A stretch of 64,000 nt of DNA from Wuchereria bancrofti (taxonomy: Eukaryota; Nematoda; Chromadorea; Rhabditida; Onchocercidae), in NCBI GenBank assembly GCA_005281725.1, contig SSBO01000014.1:1463292-1527291 (forward strand), in the 5' to 3' direction. A program made the position numbers and the translations under genes. Below are positions 59,401 through 64,000 of the stretch, in pieces (position 1 is the stretch's first letter; the number at the start of each line of letters is the position of its first letter). The notes below the pieces were generated by a model. The model saw nothing but the letters and a program-made list of their open reading frames with translations, was not told the DNA's origin and made no database searches.

Positions 59401-61010
59401 CTAACAGATGATTGAACGATCAAAAGTACTAGCGAATAATTTCAAAGAAAGGATGCAATTTGAAAATGAAAATTATTATATCATATCCCCTTAGCTTTCA
59501 ACAATTCCTAACGATAATAATAATAATAAACCATTCATTCAGTCATTAAAATATCAAATTTTGGATCTAATCTTAAAAGATTATCATCTCTCACTTTTAT
59601 TCATTCTTTTCTTCTTTTCCAATGATAATGTATAAGTTTAACCTTCAGTTGAATATCAATGCCATATAATTAACCACCTCATTTACCGTTCTTTATATGA
59701 CTATGAACAGATCACATTTAAGCTATTGATTTATGATTCAATCATTGACAACAATTATTTCTTCTATCGTAGGAAGAAAAGTTCATTTCATTTTAATCCT
59801 TTGCTATAATCATATCATTCTTATTCCAACAAACTAAATTTTTGGCAAATGCTTTCTATTATCTTAAATTTCATTAATATATTTGTAGTTTAAAAAAATT
59901 TTAACATGAAATCTTCCCCTAAAATATTCTCTGTTTTTCTTTTCATCTTTCTTTCCAAGCAAAAGCACAAAAAAAAGAATGTTTTGCTTGAATTTTTGCC
60001 CTTCCAATTATGTACTATTGATTTTCCTTTGCATTTTATCAATCTTTTACATTATCCATTCAAAAAATGCGACGCAGATGTTTTTAACCCTTCATTGAAA
60101 AAGAGAGAGAGGGAGAGCGAGAGTGGGAGGGAAAGAGAAAGAGAGAGGAATCTTGGAAAATAATAAATTTCCGCCTTTTATCGATAACATTTTCCCACCA
60201 TATACACAATTCAAGTTAAGTTTAAATTCCAGTGGTGGTTATAATATTTGAAATAGAATATCAATTCTATTTATTTCCGCTAACATTTTAAAATATTACA
60301 ATCATTATTGATTGTATCATTTTCAAATATCCTTCTGTAATTAATTTTCCATCTTCTAAGGAATTTTCCTCAAAATTCAGATAAAACTTTTACATATGTA
60401 AGAAATTTTTTTCTTTCTTTCTATCTTATGCATACATAAATTAATTTTGAGAATATAACATGAATATGATGAAAAAGTAAATATGAACCATTTCTCACAG
60501 AAATGTATAAAAGTTATCCGTTGAGAAGTGGAAGTGAAGAATACTTTAAACTAAACAAATAAATAACTGGAATATGAGTAAACAAATAATTGAATGTAAG
60601 ATATATGTGTGTAAAATAAAAATAACACATATTTATCTTAACTAAATATCATTGTACTAAGAATGAAACTACTATAAAATACATCTATCGATATGTAAAT
60701 GCTTAACATGCAAACATCTAACAAATTAACTAATTAATTAATTAACAAATAACTTAAATGGATGAAATAAAATTGACTGAATAATGTAAAAAGAAAAAAG
60801 TAAAAAATAGAAATTTTTCTAGCTAATAAATAATATTGAAATTTATAAACGTACATCTTCACGTTTCTTTCGTTCCTCTTCCAGAAGTCTTTTCACTTCA
60901 TCTGCTTCATCTTTTGCTGCTTCTGCTTCTTCTCGAGCTTGTCGCATCTTTTTTTTGAGTACATCAAGAAGTGACGTTTGTTGCGCTCCAGCTTTTTCCG
61001 GTTTTGACAT
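47411..61010 (-). CDS. lev-11: Tropomyosin gene, low-molecular-weight isoforms (3' part of the whole gene)
   Basis: Tropomyosin is a dimeric coiled coil that lies along actin filaments and controls myosin and regulator access in muscle and cytoskeleton. An internal-promoter first exon (60855-61010) plus six downstream exon slots give a 256-residue chain, the size of the C. elegans short isoforms. Slots in order: 58584-58717 or 57940-58073; 57007-57124, 56033-56150 or 54827-54944; 53447-53517; 52647-52785 or 51553-51691; 51219-51288; and terminal exons 50680-50762, 49837-49919 or 47411-47493. All alternatives in a slot have equal length and phase. The reading frame shows continuous heptads without proline. 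The exons for the 284-residue muscle isoforms are absent and must lie past 64000, so the full gene is truncated by the window. Combining all slots allows 36 short chains in theory; real use will be restricted. Confidence 0.95.
47494..49836 (-). other. lev-11: Intron between terminal exons B and C, with 3' UTR of B
   Basis: This 2.3-kb AT-rich stretch has (GA)n-type tracts near 48088-48118 and 48831-48854. It should include the 3' UTR and polyadenylation site for the transcript that ends at exon B. Nothing coding was recognised. Confidence 0.6.
49837..49919 (-). CDS. lev-11: Tropomyosin terminal exon B
   Basis: After TTTTTCAG it encodes [20 protein letters not shown], then LSELNTV and TGA. 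The first residue is completed from the preceding exon's G. It has the same 83-nt length as the other terminal exons but a quite different sequence. A nonmuscle or tissue-specific C-terminus is an inference from the divergence. Confidence 0.9.
49920..50679 (-). other. lev-11: 3' UTR of terminal exon A and intron to exon B
   Basis: A minus-strand AATAAA (plus 50399-50404) lies about 280 bases after the exon A stop and would suit polyadenylation of that isoform. Nothing else was recognised. Confidence 0.55.
50680..50762 (-). CDS. lev-11: Tropomyosin terminal exon A
   Basis: After GCTACAG it encodes [20 protein letters not shown], then VQEIQTS and TGA. It is the most proximal terminal exon and is related to exon C (DELxxEKER core). 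Exon choice here sets the overlap region that joins neighbouring tropomyosins end to end. Confidence 0.92.
51219..51288 (-). CDS. lev-11: Tropomyosin constitutive exon (70 nt)
   Basis: After TTTTAG it encodes [20 protein letters not shown], then RLE, and one base before donor GTTTGT. The sequence [23 protein letters not shown] is the conserved region before the final exon. It is the only copy in the window, so it is constitutive. Confidence 0.95.
51553..51691 (-). CDS. lev-11: Tropomyosin alternative 139-nt exon, muscle-like version
   Basis: After TGTGCAG it encodes [20 protein letters not shown], then [20 protein letters not shown] and VSARLKE. This matches the canonical nematode muscle tropomyosin. 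It is an alternative to 52647-52785, with the same length and phase. The donor is GAG|GTATGA. Confidence 0.95.
51692..52646 (-). other. lev-11: Intron between the two 139-nt exons
   Basis: This 955-base AT-rich intron lies between mutually exclusive exons. Nothing recognisable was seen beyond T- and A-rich tracts. Confidence 0.55.
52647..52785 (-). CDS. lev-11: Tropomyosin alternative 139-nt exon, second version
   Basis: After ACAATAG it encodes [20 protein letters not shown], then [20 protein letters not shown] and QNRIKE. It aligns along its full length with the 51553-51691 exon but differs at many surface positions. It probably corresponds to the alternative exon 7 of C. elegans lev-11. 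The donor is GAG|GTGAAA. Confidence 0.92.
52786..53446 (-). other. lev-11: Intron after the 71-nt constitutive exon
   Basis: A 661-base AT-rich intron with nothing recognised in it. Confidence 0.5.
53447..53517 (-). CDS. lev-11: Tropomyosin constitutive exon (71 nt)
   Basis: It encodes [20 protein letters not shown], then AGE and two bases, following CAG at 53518-53520. The family sequence [20 protein letters not shown] is preserved. It follows any of the three 118-nt exons and is phase 0 in, phase 2 out. The donor is AAAA|GTTAGT. Confidence 0.95.
53518..54826 (-). other. lev-11: Intron with long (GA)n tract near its 5' end
   Basis: This 1.3-kb intron carries a minus-strand (GA)n run (plus 54776-54808 as CT) about 20 bases past the upstream donor. 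An open frame on the plus strand (53583-53786) has less AT-biased codons but no recognisable similarity. Confidence 0.55.
54776..54808. repeat. (CT)n/(GA)n microsatellite next to an alternative exon donor
   Basis: CTCTCTCTCTCCCTCTCTCT and onward on the plus strand; it reads as GA repeats in the tropomyosin pre-mRNA, about 20-50 bases after the donor at 54826. GA-rich intronic sequence can influence splice-site choice, so its position may matter. Confidence 0.85.
54827..54944 (-). CDS. lev-11: Tropomyosin alternative 118-nt exon, version 3 (muscle-like)
   Basis: After ATTTAG it encodes [20 protein letters not shown], then [19 protein letters not shown]. This is the canonical muscle version in nematodes. 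It is the most 3' of three cassettes with equal length, all beginning in phase 2 and ending in phase 0. The donor is GAG|GTGACG. Confidence 0.95.
54945..56032 (-). other. lev-11: Intron between 118-nt cassettes 2 and 3
   Basis: A 1.1-kb AT-rich stretch; no further cassette exon was found in it. Confidence 0.5.
56033..56150 (-). CDS. lev-11: Tropomyosin alternative 118-nt exon, version 2 (divergent, Cys-containing)
   Basis: After AATTCAG it encodes [20 protein letters not shown], then [19 protein letters not shown]. It keeps the RK-x-x-EN/TR core and heptad spacing but is the most divergent of the three cassettes, with a cysteine and the acidic/His segment DVDHD. The donor is GAG|GTTGTG. Confidence 0.92.
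56151..57006 (-). other. lev-11: Intron between 118-nt cassettes 1 and 2
   Basis: An 856-base AT-rich stretch with nothing recognised in it. Confidence 0.5.
57007..57124 (-). CDS. lev-11: Tropomyosin alternative 118-nt exon, version 1
   Basis: After GTCCTAG it encodes [20 protein letters not shown], then [19 protein letters not shown]. The [17 protein letters not shown] pattern matches the nonmuscle-type nematode tropomyosin segment. It pairs in phase with either 134-nt exon and with the constitutive 71-nt exon. The donor is GAG|GTTATA. Confidence 0.95.
57125..57939 (-). other. lev-11: Intron before 118-nt cassette 1
   Basis: An 815-base AT-rich stretch. A minus-strand open frame that overlaps the next exon's 3' flank (57655-57885) is low-complexity. 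Confidence 0.5.
57940..58073 (-). CDS. lev-11: Tropomyosin alternative 134-nt exon, muscle-like version
   Basis: After CTTCTAG it encodes [20 protein letters not shown], then [20 protein letters not shown] and DESE. The [21 protein letters not shown] string is characteristic of muscle tropomyosin. It is an alternative to 58584-58717. The donor GTCAGC follows a split Arg codon. Confidence 0.95.
58074..58583 (-). other. lev-11: Intron between the two 134-nt exons
   Basis: A 510-base intron separating mutually exclusive exons; nothing recognised in it. Confidence 0.5.
58584..58717 (-). CDS. lev-11: Tropomyosin alternative 134-nt exon, second version
   Basis: After TTTCAG it encodes [20 protein letters not shown], then [20 protein letters not shown] and DEAE. 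It starts with the same [11 protein letters not shown] as the other version and then diverges, matching the low-molecular-weight C. elegans isoform. Adjacent to the internal first exon, it is its likely default partner. Confidence 0.95.
58718..60854 (-). other. lev-11: Intron after the internal first exon
   Basis: A 2.1-kb AT-rich intron with (TACTAC)n near 59140, (AAT)n near 59352-59390 and a GA-rich tract near 60103-60150. No additional tropomyosin-like exon was found. Confidence 0.6.
60855..61010 (-). CDS. lev-11: Internal first coding exon of short tropomyosin isoforms
   Basis: It encodes [20 protein letters not shown], then [20 protein letters not shown] and [12 protein letters not shown]. 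This matches the C. elegans low-molecular-weight start (MSK...[21 protein letters not shown]). The ATG at 61010 is the only sensible start. The exon is 52 codons and ends phase 0 at donor GTACGT. Upstream, TTATAG and AGCAG near 61070-61090 could serve as cis- or trans-splice acceptors. Confidence 0.95.
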
Positions 61011-62828
61011 TTTTATCTTTTTTTTTCTTCTTTCTTCTTCCTTGTCGTTCTTCTTTTGTCACTTCTTTTTTCCTGCTTCTGTTGGCTATAATTATTTCGC
61101 ATTATATACAACAGCAATAAATTTTATATTGATAAAAATTATATATTCTTCAAAATATTTCATAGAATTAAAAAATACGAAACAAAAAATTGAAAAAAAG
61201 AAATAAAATTTAAGTTAAAAGGAAAAAAAATTAGGTCATAAATGTGACGTACGACAACAATAAACGAAAACAATATAAGTCACAGAGAATTTTGAAATGC
61301 ATATTTATATCAAATATTGTAATTTTAGCAATTAGATTCAACTAATTTATCATTAATTAACGTAGAAAATAATAATCTGACATTTGGTTTTGTGATTTAT
61401 CTGAATTAAAATTTCGAACAAAAAAAACTTTTTTAATTTTTAAAAGTAATTGAAATTTCTCAAAAATTTTCACGCTAGCAACGTTTTTAATATAAAGGAA
61501 AAAAGAAAAAAGAAGAGAAATGATGAGAAAGCAAAGAGGAATAGAATGATACTTAAAAAGTTGTAATCAAAATTAAAAATAACAAAAATGACAAGTTTAC
61601 AAATCCTCCTCCTCTAACAAACATTTTTAATTCTTTATCCATCCACTTTACTTCATTCCATTTACTTTTTCTTCTTATTCTCTAATACTTGAATAAATTT
61701 AAGCTTAAACTTAAGCTAAACTAGTTTAACATAGTTTGCAATTTTAAAAATCTCAAAAGGAGAGAGAAAAAAATGATAAAAATGAGTAAAAATGAATTTT
61801 CTTTTCCTCTTTTTCTTTTCTCTTTAAAAGTATCATATTTTATGTGATATTTGCAATTTGCTATAGGGGAAAAAAAAGAGAAAAAGAAAAAACTGAACAT
61901 TTATCGGAAATACTATCTAAAACTATCCTTCTTTTGTGACGATCAAAACGAAGTAAAGAAGTAGTAGATGATGACAATGAATAGCAATGACACGATGACA
62001 ATGATAATGATTTCTTCCCTCTCTCTCTCCCTCTCTCTCTTCCTGTGTCCCTGTTAACTTTCTCTTCTATAAATTATTTTTATTAATCTATCTATGTGTT
62101 AGTTCAATTCTTTTTTAACAAGAAACAAGGAGGGACACACAAACACACACAGAGAGTGGAAGAGAGGGAGGAGAGAGAGGATGAAAATAAAAAAAAAGGA
62201 AAAAACCCGATATGAAGTTCGTTTTTTTTTCGTCAACACAAGTAAAAAGAAAATGAGTGAAGAAGAGATGTGATATAACATTTGAGATAGATTCCAAAAT
62301 AAAAATGTTGAATGGAAGTTTACGAAAAATGAAGTTATTTGAAAAATTTGACAGTTAAATTATCAAATTGCAAATATGATGCCTTCCTTTTTCTCCTCTC
62401 TCTCTTCATTGGAATTTAATTTAGATGAATATTTAATAAATTCCTAAAAATTGAGATGAAAGTGTTAAAATAACCTAAGAATTTCTTTTTTTTTCAGAAC
62501 TTAAAAACACTATTAATCATTAGTAACAGTTAAGGAAGGAGGAAAAAAAATAAAGCAAAGTGCCTTAAAACATTTTAAAAAATGTGAAATATAAATATCT
62601 AAAATAGCTGTATGCATATTTATATGATAAAAATTTATATGCTTTATTTTGCATATAATTGTTTTATAATTTTTGAATCTAATATTTGCCGGAAAATTTA
62701 GCCTTACTATTCAAATTAACAGAACAAAATGGTAAAAACTAATTTCATGACAACCATATCAACTGTAAAATGAAATTTAGTCTAACAAAAAAAAGAACTC
62801 TTCTACTTCACTTTAATTCCATACGTGT

Positions 62829-62953
62829 TAACTTAATACATAATACTTAATTTAATATATAATAACTTAATACACAATGCTTAATTTAATATATAATAAC
62901 TTAATACATAATGCTTAATTTAATATGTAATAACTTAATACATAATACTTAAT
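62829..62953. repeat. 34-bp tandem repeat, about 3.6 copies
   Basis: The unit begins TAACTTAATACATAATACTT and continues AATTTAATATATAA. Successive copies differ at only a few bases. It lies about 1.8 kb upstream of the internal tropomyosin start. Confidence 0.85.
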
Positions 62954-63296
62954 TGTAAGTAGAATAATGATAATTCTACCATATCAGAATGTTCATGTAA
63001 TCATTTATCTAACAAAAGTTACAAACGTAAAACATGAAAAAAATATTACATATGTGAAATTACCAATATTGGAATTAACTGTAGCAACAACTGAATAACT
63101 TCAGTTAAAATAGTTAATTAGTTCTTTAAATTAATTAAACAAATAAATGCTACACAAATTTATCCCATCTCACGTAACTTACGTAACTATATAATGAATG
63201 CATTTATGTAAATATATGTTTAATAAATAATTAAAGAATATCAGAAAAGTAATAGAACGGAAATTTAACCGACAGTAAACAATAATTAATGCCTTC

Positions 63297-63320
63297 CTTC
63301 TTCCTTCCTTCCTTCCTTCC
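63297..63320. repeat. (TTCC)n microsatellite
   Basis: Repeated TTCC units form a short tetranucleotide tract. On the minus strand they read GGAA repeats directly after a donor-like GTAAGA at 63328. Confidence 0.85.
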
Positions 63321-64000
63321 TTTCTTACCCGCCCCAAAATGAAATGAAAGATAGGAAAAGGAAAAAGTGTGAAGAAAACGAGTGGTGCAAGTGATTAAAT
63401 GTTAAATTTGTGAAATTCCATTCAGCTTCTTCACTATCTGAATCTTCCATCCCGATCAATCAATAATTGATTAATTGATCAGTTCAAAAGGCAAAAAATA
63501 TCCCATTTATGTCACATCTTTTTATTTTATCCTTCTTCATTTCTCATTAATAATTTTATGCAAAGTATTTGCGAAATAAAATTTTATTTTATTTTAAAAC
63601 GAAAAAAATAAATGCGTGCATACATATATATGCAAATGCATGCATATATATGTACCAAAATTTTATTTTATAAAATATACTTTTAAAATTATTTTTATCA
63701 GTTCCATAATAATACCGTCTTTTTTATCTATTCAAATGAAAATAACAAAAAAAAAAAGATAAATAATGAGGTACAAAATTAAACGATTAAATTTTTTCAT
63801 CAATCTAAGAATGATTAAAAGAGCAAAAAAAAAAAAAAAAAAAAAAAAAGAAAAACAGAAAGAGAAAGACTGAATAACACGAAAATAAAAATAAAGCATA
63901 AAAAAACTTAATTTATCATTCAGAACATGATTGAATTGAAATGAATATGCTAATTTTATGAACGAAATGAACTGACTAAAAGAATGCACTGTTAACAACT

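Larger units (their letters stand above)
61011..64000 (-). other. lev-11: Upstream part of tropomyosin gene: internal promoter region or intron of long isoforms
   Basis: No exon for the long isoforms was found here. The region holds a 34-bp tandem repeat (62829-62953), GA/CT-rich tracts near 62013-62045 and 62105-62180, a TTCC tetranucleotide run (63297-63320) and A/T strings. A possible noncoding 5' exon ends at 63329. Confidence 0.55.

Overview
The window is a very AT-rich piece of animal nuclear genome with long introns. It carries two intron-rich genes that converge on each other. The exon peptides point to a nematode, probably a clade III (spirurid/filarial) species. The tropomyosin gene has the same exon plan and nearly the same peptides as C. 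elegans lev-11, and the collagen is the single nematode type XV/XVIII collagen (C. elegans cle-1). The species assignment is inference; no database search was possible.

Layout. Bases 1-8007 are upstream AT-rich DNA with short tandem repeats and no gene I can support. Bases 8008-42677 (+ strand) hold the complete cle-1-type collagen XVIII gene, read as 25 exons. It encodes a secreted chain of about 1110 residues: signal peptide, thrombospondin N-terminal-like (TSPN) domain, an acidic/Ser-rich linker with a likely glycosaminoglycan site, an interrupted Gly-X-Y region, a trimerisation domain, a Ser/Gln/His-rich hinge and an endostatin domain. Inside the 15.2-kb fifth intron, 30919-32271 is an alternative first exon of 451 codons. 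It has its own hydrophobic leader, a pure Gln/Arg tract and an RRKR site, and it joins the common exons at 32326, giving a chain of about 1347 residues that lacks most of the TSPN domain. Bases 42678-47410 are a gene-free convergent intergenic stretch.

Bases 47411-61010 (- strand) are the 3' part of the tropomyosin gene (lev-11/tmy-1). They include an internal-promoter first exon, two alternative 134-nt exons, three alternative 118-nt exons, a constitutive 71-nt exon, two alternative 139-nt exons, a constitutive 70-nt exon and three alternative 83-nt terminal exons. Phases agree at every junction, so any choice gives a 256-residue low-molecular-weight chain. The exons for the long muscle isoforms (N-terminus MDAIKKKMQ in the family) are not in the window and should lie beyond 64000.

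The two genes are not a pathway: one encodes a basement-membrane proteoglycan, the other an actin-filament coiled coil. Both have nested internal promoters that produce proteins with different N-termini. No RNA gene, transposon ORF or CRISPR was recognised. All exon limits were derived by eye from splice consensus, phase and family similarity, without transcript data.
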